Assembly (NCBI RefSeq): GCF_018141525.1
Contig: NZ_CP064655.1
Coordinates: 2,884,501 to 2,948,500 of the forward strand
Reading direction: 5' to 3'
Source of the DNA: Miltoncostaea marina
GTDB taxonomy: Bacteria > Actinomycetota > Thermoleophilia > Miltoncostaeales > Miltoncostaeaceae
Length of the DNA: 64,000 nucleotides
Positions 43,619-51,574 of this stretch are shown here, one piece after another. The notes below the pieces were generated by a model. It was not told the origin of the DNA, did not search any database, and saw only the letters and a list, made by a program, of their open reading frames with translations. How positions within the stretch are numbered: the stretch's first letter is position 1; each line of letters starts with the position of its first letter. The translations under genes were made by a program, and so were the position numbers.

Positions 43619-44552
43619 CGCGCTCCCCGGTGGCGGACGTGACGGGCTGGCCCGCGGGCCGCGACGCCTCGCCGGCGGCGCCGGAGGGGTGCGCCGGCTC
43701 GTCGGCGCCCGCCGACGACGCCTGCTCGGTGACCGAGGAGGCGGCCTCCTGCATCGCCTCGGTCGCGGCGGCGGCCTTCTCGGAGGCGCTCTCGGCGGCC
43801 GACGCGGCGGCCTCGCGGCCCCGGTCGATGGCCTGCGAGCCGGCCTCGACGGCGCGGTCCTTCACGTCGTCGGCCATCGGCCCGAGCTTCTCGTCCTCCG
43901 TCCGCGTGGACGGCAGCAGCATCCCCGCCACCGCGCCGAGCGCCAGCGCGCCGACGGCGACCGCGACCGGGTTGCCCTTCGCGACCGCGGCGACGCCGCG
44001 GGCGCCCTCGCGCGCCTGGCCGGGCTCGGGCATGCGGTCGGCGACCGTGTCGCGCGCCGCGGTCAGCGCGCCCGCGGCCGACTGCAGCCCGTGCCGGGCG
44101 CTCTCCATGCCCTGGCGCGCCGTGCCCGCGGCGGCCGCCGCGGTCTCCTTCGCGGTCGACGCCGCGGAGCCCACGCCCTCCTTCGCGGTGGACGCGGCCG
44201 AGCCGACGCCCTCCTTGGCCGACGAGGCGCCGGAGCGCGCCCCGCCGGCGGCCGACGAGGCGCCGCCGCCCACCGTCGAGGCCGCGTCGCCGACCGACGA
44301 GGCGGCCGACGAGACGGCGGAGCGGGCCCGGTCGAGCACCGACGGGCCGGACGAGCCGGAGCCGTCGCCGTACGACTGCGAGCGCGACGTGTTCGACGCC
44401 ATGCGCTCGCGCACGATGCCGGCCGTCTCGCGGATGGCGTCGCGCGCCCGCGAGGGCACGTCGGCCTTCCAGCCGATGGCCTCGGCCGTGTCGCGGAGCC
44501 GCGCGCGGGTGTCGGCGATGTCCCGCCGGATCTCGGCGATCTCACGAGCCAT
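43605..44552 (-). CDS. DUF3618 protein with Ala/Ser-rich repeats
   Basis: 315 residues. The N-terminus REIAEIRRDIADTRARLRDT is the DUF3618 signature. The middle (about 75-150) is a low-complexity Ala/Ser/Gly helix with two copies of AKEGVGSAASTAK. One membrane segment (NPVAVAVGALALGAVAGMLL) lies near residue 200, and a second Ala-rich helix follows. Such proteins occur with holin-like genes in actinobacterial stress clusters. Function unknown; a membrane-associated structural role is a guess. Confidence 0.88.
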   Translation of the reverse strand: MAREIAEIRRDIADTRARLRDTAEAIGWKADVPSRARDAIRETAGIVRERMASNTSRSQSYGDGSGSSGPSVLDRARSAVSSAASSVGDAASTVGGGASSAAGGARSGASSAKEGVGSAASTAKEGVGSAASTAKETAAAAAGTARQGMESARHGLQSAAGALTAARDTVADRMPEPGQAREGARGVAAVAKGNPVAVAVGALALGAVAGMLLPSTRTEDEKLGPMADDVKDRAVEAGSQAIDRGREAAASAAESASEKAAAATEAMQEAASSVTEQASSAGADEPAHPSGAAGEASRPAGQPVTSATGERGGGV

Positions 44553-44985
44553 TGTGGTGCCCCCCTCCGTCGTTCTCGCGCCCGGCCTGCACGCCCTCCT
44601 GCACGGCGCGCACGTCGCGCTTCATCTCCGTGAGCGCCCGCTCGGGCACCGGCGGCGCCACCTGGGACATCTTCTTCTTGCCGATCAGGGCGAGGACGCC
44701 GCCGACCACCAGCAGGGCGGCGCCCACGATCAGCGCCGCCAGCCACCCGTCCATCACCTCGGCGAGGGCCAGGATGGCGCAGGCGGTCAGCGCGCCGAGG
44801 CCCGCGAGCGCGAGCGCCGCGGCGGCGCCGAACATGCCGGCGCCGGCGCCGGCGCGCTTGGCCTGGATGCCGACCTCCGCCCGCGCCAGCTCGATCTCCT
44901 GGCTCATGAGGGTGGTCGTCTCGTGCGCGAAGTCGGCGAGCAGATCGCCGATCGGGCGCTCGCGCAGGCGCGTCTGGGTGCTCAT
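44542..44985 (-). CDS. Holin-like (Phage_holin_3_6/DUF1469) membrane protein
   Basis: 147 residues. The cytoplasmic N-terminus RPIGDLLADFAHETTTLMSQ and EIELARAEV is typical of the 'phage holin family' (DUF1469), which is a housekeeping membrane family and not a lysis gene here. Two adjacent membrane helices (about 50-72 and 78-100) end in GKKKM. Overlaps both neighbours (4 and 11 bases). Confidence 0.88.
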   Translation of the reverse strand: MSTQTRLRERPIGDLLADFAHETTTLMSQEIELARAEVGIQAKRAGAGAGMFGAAAALALAGLGALTACAILALAEVMDGWLAALIVGAALLVVGGVLALIGKKKMSQVAPPVPERALTEMKRDVRAVQEGVQAGRENDGGGHHNGS

Positions 44986-45539
44986 CTGTGGGCCACCTCT
45001 CGCTCGGGCTCCGAGGCCTTCAGCAGGCGGCCGGCGACGATGCCGACCACGGCCGCGCCGGCCACCACGACCGCGGGCCGCTCGCGCGCGAAGCGGCGCG
45101 CGTCGCCCATGATCCGGTCGGCGTCGGACTCCTGGAGGTACGAGCCGAACGCCTCCATGCGCTCGGCCGCCTGGTCGGCGAGCCGGGCGGGCCGGTCCCG
45201 GCCCTTCCTGCGCAGCTCCTCGGCGATGTCGCGGACGTCGTGCGCGGCCTCGCGCACGCTCGCGCCCGCCTTCGTGGACCGGTCGTCCACCTGCACGCGC
45301 GCGGCGTCGCGGGCGTCGCCGGCGAGCTTGGCGCCGACCTCCTTGGCCTGGCCCGCGATCTCGCCGCCGACCTGCTTGGCCTGGCCGGCGAGCTCACCGC
45401 CCGCCTCCCGGGCCTGGCCGGCGAGCTGGTCGACGCGCTCGGACCCCGACCCGCCGTCGGCGTCGTCGGAACCCGGGCGCGACATCGGCACCATGGGCGC
45501 GCCCGCCGGGCGGATGTTGGTGCGCGGTTGTTCGGTCAC
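44982..45539 (-). CDS. Coiled-coil membrane protein (YqjD/ElaB-like layout)
   Basis: 185 residues from GTG 45539. Tandem heptad-type repeats GQAREAGGELAGQAKQVGGE and IAGQAKEVGAKLAGDA form an amphipathic helix. A basic region and one C-terminal membrane helix (RPAVVVAGAAVVGIVAGRLL) follow, then a charged tail. The layout is that of tail-anchored YqjD/ElaB proteins that bind ribosomes or membranes, but the similarity is of style only. First gene of the five-gene minus-strand stress operon. Confidence 0.75.
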   Translation of the reverse strand: MTEQPRTNIRPAGAPMVPMSRPGSDDADGGSGSERVDQLAGQAREAGGELAGQAKQVGGEIAGQAKEVGAKLAGDARDAARVQVDDRSTKAGASVREAAHDVRDIAEELRRKGRDRPARLADQAAERMEAFGSYLQESDADRIMGDARRFARERPAVVVAGAAVVGIVAGRLLKASEPEREVAHR

Positions 45540-45583
45540 TGTGCGTCGATCCCCTCTGTTCGCTGGTCCGAGTAGGCCGCCCT

Positions 45584-45610
45584 CTACCCGGTGGTGCGGC
45601 GGGTGGAACC
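45584..45610 (-). promoter_or_regulatory. SigB-like promoter of the DUF3618/holin operon
   Basis: Minus strand: GGTT (45607-45610), 17 bases, GGGTAG (45584-45589), 45 bases before the GTG 45539. The -35 is only partly conserved (GGTTCC). Confidence 0.4.
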
Positions 45611-45706
45611 GGGGCCGGTGCGCGGAGACGCCGGAATCGCGAGCGCGCATGCGCGCCGGCGCGGTCGGGTATGCACCGGTCTCAGAGGTGCGGCCGAGGA
45701 GGGCGC

Positions 45707-46027
45707 GTGGGGCGGGCGGTGCAGGCGACGAGCGTCGATCCGGAGGGGCTCGCCGAGCCCGACGAGCGCCCCTGCTCGATCGGCGCCTACCCGGACGGCC
45801 CGCTGCTGGTGCGGGGCTCGTTCGACCTGCTGGGCCCCGACGGCGAGCGCATCGCGGTGCGGCGGCGGACGATCGCCCTGTGCCGCTGCGGGCGCACGCG
45901 CACCGCGCCGTTCTGCGACGGCACGCACAAGGCGGCCGGGTTCACGACGCGGACGCCCGCGCCGGCGCGGCCCCCGGACGCCGCAGCCGCCGTCGCAGCT
46001 GCCGCGCCGGCGTCGCCGCGCGGCTGA
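45707..46027 (+). CDS. CDGSH iron-sulfur domain protein
   Basis: 106 residues from GTG 45707, with GAGGAGGG six bases upstream. The [2Fe-2S] motif CRCGRTRTAPFCDGTH has three Cys and one His exactly as in CDGSH/mitoNEET proteins. The N-terminal half (GPLLVRGSFDLLGPDGER) is the DUF1271-like strand region seen in bacterial CDGSH proteins. The tail is Ala/Pro-rich. It probably transfers electrons or clusters in stress. Divergent from the stress operon and convergent with the GT2 gene, overlapping it by 86 bases. Confidence 0.93.
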   Translation: MGRAVQATSVDPEGLAEPDERPCSIGAYPDGPLLVRGSFDLLGPDGERIAVRRRTIALCRCGRTRTAPFCDGTHKAAGFTTRTPAPARPPDAAAAVAAAAPASPRG

Positions 46028-46961
46028 CCACCCTCCCGCCGTAGGGCACCCCACCCCAGCGGGCGCGGGCGCCGACCGCCAGCCACGCGCAGACCGCCCG
46101 CTCGAGGGCCCACGCCGGCGCCAGCAGGGACGCGCTGGCCGGGAACACCACGCGCCCGCCGGCGCGGCGCCGCCCGGCCTCGGCCAGGACGGTCGCCCCC
46201 ATCGCCAGGCCGGCCGCGACCGCCCCGCGCGCCCCGCGGGGGGTGAGCGCGAGCCCCGGCAGCACGGCCAGCGCGGCGGCCATGCGCGCGGGCAGCGCGA
46301 AGTCGTCGTAGGCCTGGCGCACCCGCTGGGAGAGGAAGTGGGACGTCGTGGGTGGCAGCCGGCGCACGTAGAGGTCGAGCGGCGCCACGACCCGGCCGCC
46401 CGCGGCCTCGACCGAGCGGATCAGCTCGAGGTTCTCGAACAGCACGTCGCCGTCGTAGCCGCCCATCGCCAGGAACTGGCCGCGGCGCACGCCGAGCGTG
46501 CCCGGGAAGTCGGCCCCCAGCGCGCGGTTGAGCAGCGTGCGGGCCGTGTCCCAGCGCGCGTGCCAGGGGAGCGGGTCGAAGTAGTTCTGCGGCCGCACGA
46601 GCTCGGCCTCGAGCAGCAGCGCGCCCATCCGGGCGAGCGACCAGTCGTCGTAGCGCACGTCGTCGTCGGCGATCACCACCCGGTCGTGGGCCGCCTCGCG
46701 CACGCCGGTCACCACGCCGTCGACCTTGCCCGAGGCGAAGTGCAGGTCGGGGTGCGGGCGCAGGTGGCGCACGAGCCCCGCCCAGCGGCCGGCGTGCGCG
46801 TCGAAGCGCGCCGGATCGGAGCCGTCGACCACCAGCACGTCCTCCACCCGGCCGGACAGCCAGTGGAGGTAGCCGGTCAGCTCGTCGAGGCCGTCGTCGT
46901 CCCGCCACCGCAGCGGCAGCACGTACGAGACCGCGGCGCGCCCGTCCCCGTCAGGCGACAC
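45942..46961 (-). CDS. Glycosyltransferase family 2 (glucosyl-3-phosphoglycerate-synthase-like membrane GT)
   Basis: 339 residues. GT-A fold: SYVLPLRWRDDDGLDELTGY, DVLVVDGSDPARF, the donor-site RVVIADDDVRYDD and LGVRRGQFLAMGGYDGDVLF, FENLELIRSVEAAGGRV as acceptor site. A C-terminal region with two hydrophobic helices suggests membrane attachment. Last gene of the glycan operon; overlaps the upstream gene by 11 bases. Sugar specificity unknown; the parenthesised resemblance is a weak guess. Confidence 0.8.
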   Translation of the reverse strand: MSPDGDGRAAVSYVLPLRWRDDDGLDELTGYLHWLSGRVEDVLVVDGSDPARFDAHAGRWAGLVRHLRPHPDLHFASGKVDGVVTGVREAAHDRVVIADDDVRYDDWSLARMGALLLEAELVRPQNYFDPLPWHARWDTARTLLNRALGADFPGTLGVRRGQFLAMGGYDGDVLFENLELIRSVEAAGGRVVAPLDLYVRRLPPTTSHFLSQRVRQAYDDFALPARMAAALAVLPGLALTPRGARGAVAAGLAMGATVLAEAGRRRAGGRVVFPASASLLAPAWALERAVCAWLAVGARARWGGVPYGGRVVSRAATPARQLRRRLRRPGAAPARASAS

Positions 46962-47949
46962 CGACGGGGCTCCGCGCCGGCAGCAGGGACGACCGGCCGC
47001 CGTCCCAGGCCGCGATGAGCCGCTCCGCGAAGCGCGCCTCCAGGGCCACGACGCACGCGGCGCCGAACAGGATGTCGGCCGCCAGCGCGGGCTCGTCGCG
47101 GGCGAGCCGGCCGGCCATGTCGTGCGCGGCCACCTGCTCGTGCACGGCGTCGGCCTCGACGTGCTCGTCGTAGAAGGCCGTGGCGTCCTCGCCCTGGCCC
47201 AGCCGGCGCAGCGCGGCCGCGTAGCGGCGCATGGGCTCCGAGGAGGTCATCTCCAGCACGGCGAGGTGGCCGACCAGGGCGCCGCGCAGGCGCCGGTGCA
47301 GGCCGAAGAGCGACATCAGGTTGACCAGCGCCAGCGTCGCGCCCGGGATGCGGTCGATGTGGGCGCCGTAGGCGTCGTCGATGCCGAGCGCCCGCATCGC
47401 CCGGGCGAACAGCGCGGAGTGCATCCAGTGCTCGCGCCCGCCGCCGTACTCGTCGGCCTGGATCTCGACCAGCGCGGCCTTGGCCCCGCCGTGCAGGCGC
47501 GGGATGGCCCAGGTGTGGGGGTCGGCCTCCTTCAGGTGGTACGCCGAGCGGTGGATGACGAACTCGCGGAACTGCTCGAGCGTCCCGCTGCGCGCCAGCC
47601 GCCGCGACAGCGACGGGCCGTCGTCGGCCGCCAGCAGGCCGAAGAGCTGGCGCGGCAGGTCGTCCTCCGGGGCGGGGACGGCGACGGCCCCGCGCAGCGC
47701 GCGCTCGAAGTCGTCCTCCAGCCGGGCGCGCAGCGCGAGCAGCGACGGCTCCCACTCCCAGCGGTCGTCGACCTCGTCGAACGAGCGGTAGTGCAGCTCG
47801 TAGAGGAGGTAGAGGGCGAGCGGCGCGTCCTCGCCGTCGAGCGGGTCGTCCCACGGTCCCGCCGGCGGGTCGCCGACCGGGCCCGGCGGACCGCACAGGC
47901 GCTCGACGAGCATCGCGGTGAGCGGGCCTCGCGGGGCTGGTAGGCGCAT
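46951..47949 (-). CDS. Iron-containing redox enzyme (haem-oxygenase-like diiron fold)
   Basis: 332 residues from ATG 47949 (MRLPAPRGPL). Helical haem-oxygenase-like domain: LALYLLYELHYRSFDEVDDR, EFVIHRSAYHLKEADPHTWA, ALVEIQADEYGGGREHWMHS and AFYDEHVEADAVHEQVAAHD. The H/E residues of these helices (E..H; E..D..H; EH..D..H) match the HDO-type diiron ligands. Members include oxidases in fatty-acid, methionine and amine chemistry. Its place inside the glycan operon could mean it modifies a precursor, or only that it is co-expressed. The gap to the upstream gene is 32 bases, the largest in the operon. Confidence 0.85.
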   Translation of the reverse strand: MRLPAPRGPLTAMLVERLCGPPGPVGDPPAGPWDDPLDGEDAPLALYLLYELHYRSFDEVDDRWEWEPSLLALRARLEDDFERALRGAVAVPAPEDDLPRQLFGLLAADDGPSLSRRLARSGTLEQFREFVIHRSAYHLKEADPHTWAIPRLHGGAKAALVEIQADEYGGGREHWMHSALFARAMRALGIDDAYGAHIDRIPGATLALVNLMSLFGLHRRLRGALVGHLAVLEMTSSEPMRRYAAALRRLGQGEDATAFYDEHVEADAVHEQVAAHDMAGRLARDEPALAADILFGAACVVALEARFAERLIAAWDGGRSSLLPARSPVGVA

Positions 47950-47981
47950 CTGGGTCTCCTGCGACCGGATCCGGGACCCTC

Positions 47982-48977
47982 TCATCTACCCCCACCGGGG
48001 GCGACGGACGCAACGGCGGCCGGCGGCGGGGCCGGGAGGGCGGCGAGCGCGGCGAGCACCTCGTCGACCCCGATCGCGAGCAGCCCGGGGTCGGTCGCCG
48101 CGGCGTGCGGGTCGCCCGTGCGCCCGCGCCACAGGGCGCGGTGCCGGGGCCGGTCCGGCGGCGGGCCCCACAACGCCGGCGGCACGGGGCCGAACAGCAC
48201 GACCGACGGCGTGTCGACGGCGGTGGCGAGGTGGGCCACGCCGGTGTCGCCGCACACCACGCGACCGGCCGCCGCGATCGTGCGCGCCAGCGCCATCAGG
48301 CCGGTGCGCCCCGCCAGCACGTCGGCGTCCGGCAGGCCGGCGAGCCGCGCGATGCGGCGCGCCGCGGGCAGGTCGCCGGCGTCGCCGGTCACCACCACGC
48401 GCCGGCCGGCGGCGGCCTCGGCGCGGGCCACCGCCGCGAAGCGCTCCGCCGGCCAGCGCCGCGCGCCGCTGGCGGCGCCCGGGTGCACGACGGTCGCCCC
48501 GGCGGGCGGCGGGGGCTCGCCGGGCCCGGGCCCGCCCGGGTCGAGCTCGAGCCGGGTCGGGTCGGCCGGGATGCCCTCCTCGCCGAGCATGCGGCACCAG
48601 CGGGCCACCTCGTGCTCGTCGGGCCGCCAGCGCGGGCCGGCGACGCCGGCCTCCGCGCTGGCGAAGGCCACCAGGCGCCGGGGACGCAGCGCCAGGAGCA
48701 CGCGGTGGCTCCGGGGGCCGCAACCGTGCAGGTTGACCGCCACGTCCGGCGCGGCGAGCGCGTCCGGCAGCGGCGCGAGCGGCGCCGCGGGGACCACCTC
48801 GTCCACCGCGCCGGAGGCGAGCGCGAGCGGCGCCAGCGGCGCCGGCGCGGCGAGGATGCGGTGATGGCCGGGGAAGGCGCCGGCCAGCGCCCGCAGCGCC
48901 GGGAAGGCGGTGAGCAGGTCGCCCAGGCCGAGCGCGCGCAGGACGACCAGGCGCGGCCGCCCGGCGCCCGCGCTCAT
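47982..48977 (-). CDS. Glycosyltransferase family 9 (heptosyltransferase type)
   Basis: 331 residues from ATG 48977. GT-B fold of family 9: LVVLRALGLGDLLTAFPALR at the N-terminus, VVHPGAASGARRWPAERFAA in the middle and VVCGDTGVAHLATAVDTPSV near the C-terminus, all hallmark GT9 motifs. GT9 enzymes transfer heptose from nucleotide-activated heptose. LPS inner-core type heptosylation is not expected in a Gram-positive lineage, so another glycan must be the acceptor. Overlaps the SDR gene by four bases. Confidence 0.92.
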   Translation of the reverse strand: MSAGAGRPRLVVLRALGLGDLLTAFPALRALAGAFPGHHRILAAPAPLAPLALASGAVDEVVPAAPLAPLPDALAAPDVAVNLHGCGPRSHRVLLALRPRRLVAFASAEAGVAGPRWRPDEHEVARWCRMLGEEGIPADPTRLELDPGGPGPGEPPPPAGATVVHPGAASGARRWPAERFAAVARAEAAAGRRVVVTGDAGDLPAARRIARLAGLPDADVLAGRTGLMALARTIAAAGRVVCGDTGVAHLATAVDTPSVVLFGPVPPALWGPPPDRPRHRALWRGRTGDPHAAATDPGLLAIGVDEVLAALAALPAPPPAAVASVAPGGGR

Positions 48978-49666
48978 GGCCAGGAGGGCTCGGTCGACGG
49001 GGCGACGACCAGCTCGCGCACCTCGCAGCCCGGCGGCTGGGCGAGCGCGAACACCACGGTGGCGGCGACGTCCTCCGGACGGTTGAGGCGGGCGTCCGGC
49101 CCCGGCTTGAACTGCTCGTCGCGGCCGTCGAAGAAGGCCGTGTCCATCCCGCCCGGCACGAGCAGGGTGACGCCGATGCGCCCCTGGGTCTCGGCGGCGA
49201 GGGCCCGTGTGAACCCGACGACGCCGAACTTGCTGGCGCAGTACGCCGTGGCGGCGGGCAGGGCGCGGAAGCCGAGCGTCGAGGCCACGGTCACCACCCG
49301 GCCGCGCGAGCGCTCCAGCTCGGGCAGCGCGGCGCGCACGACGGCCGCCGTGCCGAGCAGGTTGACGGCGATCACGCGGTCCCAGGCGTCGGCGTCCACG
49401 ACGCCGAAGTCGCCGCACGCGTCCATCCCCGCCGCCGTCACCACCGCGTCGATGCCGCCGTGACGCTCCGCGACCCGGGCGACGGCGGCCTCGGCGGCGC
49501 GGCGGTCGGCGAGGTCGACGACCTCGCCGTCGCACCAGTCCGGCCCGGCGCGCAGGTCCAGCACCACGGGCGTCCCGCCGGCGTCCCGGACGGCGGCCGC
49601 GACGGCGGCCCCCAGACCGGACGCGCCCCCGGTGACGATGACGGTTCCGATGTCAGCGCTCGGCAC
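48974..49666 (-). CDS. Short-chain dehydrogenase/reductase
   Basis: 230 residues. NAD(P) motif VTGGASGLGAAVAAAV, NNAG position present as TAAGMDA, catalytic Ser in VTVASTLGF, and YCASK (Y and K). The absence of the canonical NNAG is mild. It may act on a sugar of this operon. Overlaps HldE by 14 bases and the GT9 gene by four. Confidence 0.88.
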   Translation of the reverse strand: MPSADIGTVIVTGGASGLGAAVAAAVRDAGGTPVVLDLRAGPDWCDGEVVDLADRRAAEAAVARVAERHGGIDAVVTAAGMDACGDFGVVDADAWDRVIAVNLLGTAAVVRAALPELERSRGRVVTVASTLGFRALPAATAYCASKFGVVGFTRALAAETQGRIGVTLLVPGGMDTAFFDGRDEQFKPGPDARLNRPEDVAATVVFALAQPPGCEVRELVVAPSTEPSWP

Positions 49667-50984
49667 GTTGGGCGACCTCCTCGATGAGCCGTGTGGTTGA
49701 GCGTCCGGCGATGTAGGGCAGCACCACGACCTCGCCGCCGCCCGCCCGCACGACGGCGGCCTCGGGCAGGTCGTCGGCGTCGTAGTCGGCGCCCTTGGCC
49801 CAGACGTCGGGGGCGAGCTCGGCGAGGGCCCGCTCGGGGGTGTCCTCGTCGAAGACGCGGACCTCGTCGACGCAGCGCAGCGCCCGCAGCACGGCCGCGC
49901 GGTCCTCCTGCTCGACCAGCGGGCGGTCGGAGCCCTTCAGGCGCCGCACCGACGCGTCGGAGTTGAGCAGCACGACGAGGTGGTCGCCGAGCGCGCGGGC
50001 GGCCTCGAGCATCGCGACGTGGCCGGCGTGGAGCAGATCGAAGCAGCCGCCCGTGGCCACGACGCGGCCGCCGCGGGCGCGTACGGCCGCGGCGTCGGGC
50101 GGCCCGGCGGCGCCGTCGAGGGCGGCGTGGGCGCCGCCGGCGCGCACCATCGCCGTCGCGGCCGCGACCCCGGCCGCGACGGCCGCCGCGGTGCCCCGGC
50201 CGGCCGCCAGCGCCGCGGCCGCCGCGGTGGCGAAGCGGTCGCCCGCCCCGCAGACGTCGCCGCCGCGCACCGGGCCCGCCGGCGCCGGCACGGGCACCTC
50301 GCGGCCCACCTCGTCGAGCAACAGCGCGCCGGCCTCGCCGAGCGTCACCGCCACGGCGCCGGCCCCGGTCGAGGCGCGCAGCGCCCGCGCCTGATCGGCC
50401 GGCCCGCCGTCGGGCGCCGCGGCGCGGGCCTCGGCCCGATTGGGGGTCAGCAGGTCGGCGCCCGCCACGGGCCGCGGCCCCCGCGGGTGCGGGTCCCAGA
50501 CGAGCGGCGCCTCGACGCCCACCAGCAGGGCGCGCACCCCCTCGGCGGCGGGCACGCCGCGGCCGTAGTCCGACACCAGCACGGCGTCGGCCTCCGCCAG
50601 GGCGCGCCGCACCTCGGAGCCGGGCAGCGCCACGCGGGGGGGCTCGTCGCCGCGGTCGACGCGCACGAGCACCTGGCCCGCGGCCCGCACCCGGATCTTC
50701 TCCGGCGTCTCGCCGCCGCGGCCGAGGTCGACCACCCGGACGCCGCGCTCGCGCAGCAGCCGGGCCAGCGTGCGCCCCGCGGCGTCGTCGCCGAGCGCGG
50801 CCACGAGGGTCACGTCGTGGCCGTCGGCGGCCAGCATCGCGGCGGCCAGGCCGGCCCCCCCGGGGCGCTCGGTGGGCCGCACCGCGCTCACCACCGGCGC
50901 CGGGGCGTCCGGGCAGAGCCGCTCCGCCGCCCCGTCCAGGTCGCGGTCGAGCAGCGCGTCGCCCACGACGACGATCGCGCTCAT
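49653..50984 (-). CDS. hldE: Bifunctional heptose kinase / heptose-1-phosphate nucleotidyltransferase (HldE/RfaE-type)
   Basis: 443 residues from ATG 50984. The N-terminal PfkB kinase domain (1-300) has VVVGDALLDRDLDGAAERLC, RPGGAGLAAAMLAADG and the ATP-site GGDVCGAGDRFATAAAAA. The C-terminal nucleotidyltransferase (310-443) has GGCFDLLHAGHVAMLEAARA with the HxGH motif and KGSDRPLVEQEDRAAVLRAL. This makes D-glycero-D-manno-heptose-1,7-bisphosphate and then the NDP-heptose, as in the LPS heptose route. With GmhA and the GmhB-like HAD domain, the three committed steps are encoded in this operon. Confidence 0.93.
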   Translation of the reverse strand: MSAIVVVGDALLDRDLDGAAERLCPDAPAPVVSAVRPTERPGGAGLAAAMLAADGHDVTLVAALGDDAAGRTLARLLRERGVRVVDLGRGGETPEKIRVRAAGQVLVRVDRGDEPPRVALPGSEVRRALAEADAVLVSDYGRGVPAAEGVRALLVGVEAPLVWDPHPRGPRPVAGADLLTPNRAEARAAAPDGGPADQARALRASTGAGAVAVTLGEAGALLLDEVGREVPVPAPAGPVRGGDVCGAGDRFATAAAAALAAGRGTAAAVAAGVAAATAMVRAGGAHAALDGAAGPPDAAAVRARGGRVVATGGCFDLLHAGHVAMLEAARALGDHLVVLLNSDASVRRLKGSDRPLVEQEDRAAVLRALRCVDEVRVFDEDTPERALAELAPDVWAKGADYDADDLPEAAVVRAGGGEVVVLPYIAGRSTTRLIEEVAQRAER

Positions 50985-51574
50985 GCCGGCCACGCCGCGG
51001 TCGCGGGGCGCCCCTCGACGGCCATCGCCGCGTCCACCGCCGCGCACAGCAGGTGCACCACGACCTGGTGCACCTCCTGCACCGTCGCGGTGGCGCGGGC
51101 CTCCACGGACAGGGCCTCGTCGGCCACCGCGGCCAGCGGGTTCGGCGCCGGGCCGGTGAGGGCCCAGGTGCTGAGCCCCGCGTCGCGCGCGGCCTCGACG
51201 GCGGCGATCAGGTTCTCGCTGCGCCCCGAGGTGGAGATCGCCAGCAGCACGTCGCCGGCGCGCCCGTGGGCCCGCACCTGGCGGGCGAACGCCTCCCGGC
51301 CGCCGTAGTCGTTGACGATCGCCGTCAGGCTCGACGTGTCGGCGTGGAGGGCGATCGCGCTGAGCGGCCGCCGCTCGTCGACGTAGCGGCCGACGAGCTC
51401 GGCGGTCAGATGCTGGGCGTGCGCCGCGCTGCCGCCGTTGCCGGCGGCCAGCAGCCGGGCGCCCGAGCAGAGGCGCGCCGACAGGCGGTCGCCCCACGCC
51501 TCGACGGCGTCGATGCGGGCGTCGAGCGCCCGCAGCGCCATGCGCAGCGCGGTGAGGTGCTCCCGGCCGGTCAT
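50981..51574 (-). CDS. gmhA: Sedoheptulose-7-phosphate isomerase (GmhA-type SIS protein)
   Basis: 197 residues. SIS-domain segments LLAAGNGGSAAHAQHLTAEL, GDVLLAISTSGRSENLIAAV and the metal/active-site residues in VQEVHQVVVHLLCAAVD. Zinc-ligand-type His/Glu residues are where GmhA has them. It converts sedoheptulose-7-phosphate to D-glycero-D-manno-heptose-7-phosphate. Overlaps neighbours by four bases each. Confidence 0.9.
   Translation of the reverse strand: MTGREHLTALRMALRALDARIDAVEAWGDRLSARLCSGARLLAAGNGGSAAHAQHLTAELVGRYVDERRPLSAIALHADTSSLTAIVNDYGGREAFARQVRAHGRAGDVLLAISTSGRSENLIAAVEAARDAGLSTWALTGPAPNPLAAVADEALSVEARATATVQEVHQVVVHLLCAAVDAAMAVEGRPATAAWPA

Noticed and set aside
44542-44985. 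Prophage holin, implying a phage remnant
   Set aside because: The gene belongs to the DUF1469 'holin-like' family of ordinary actinobacterial membrane proteins and its neighbours are not phage genes.
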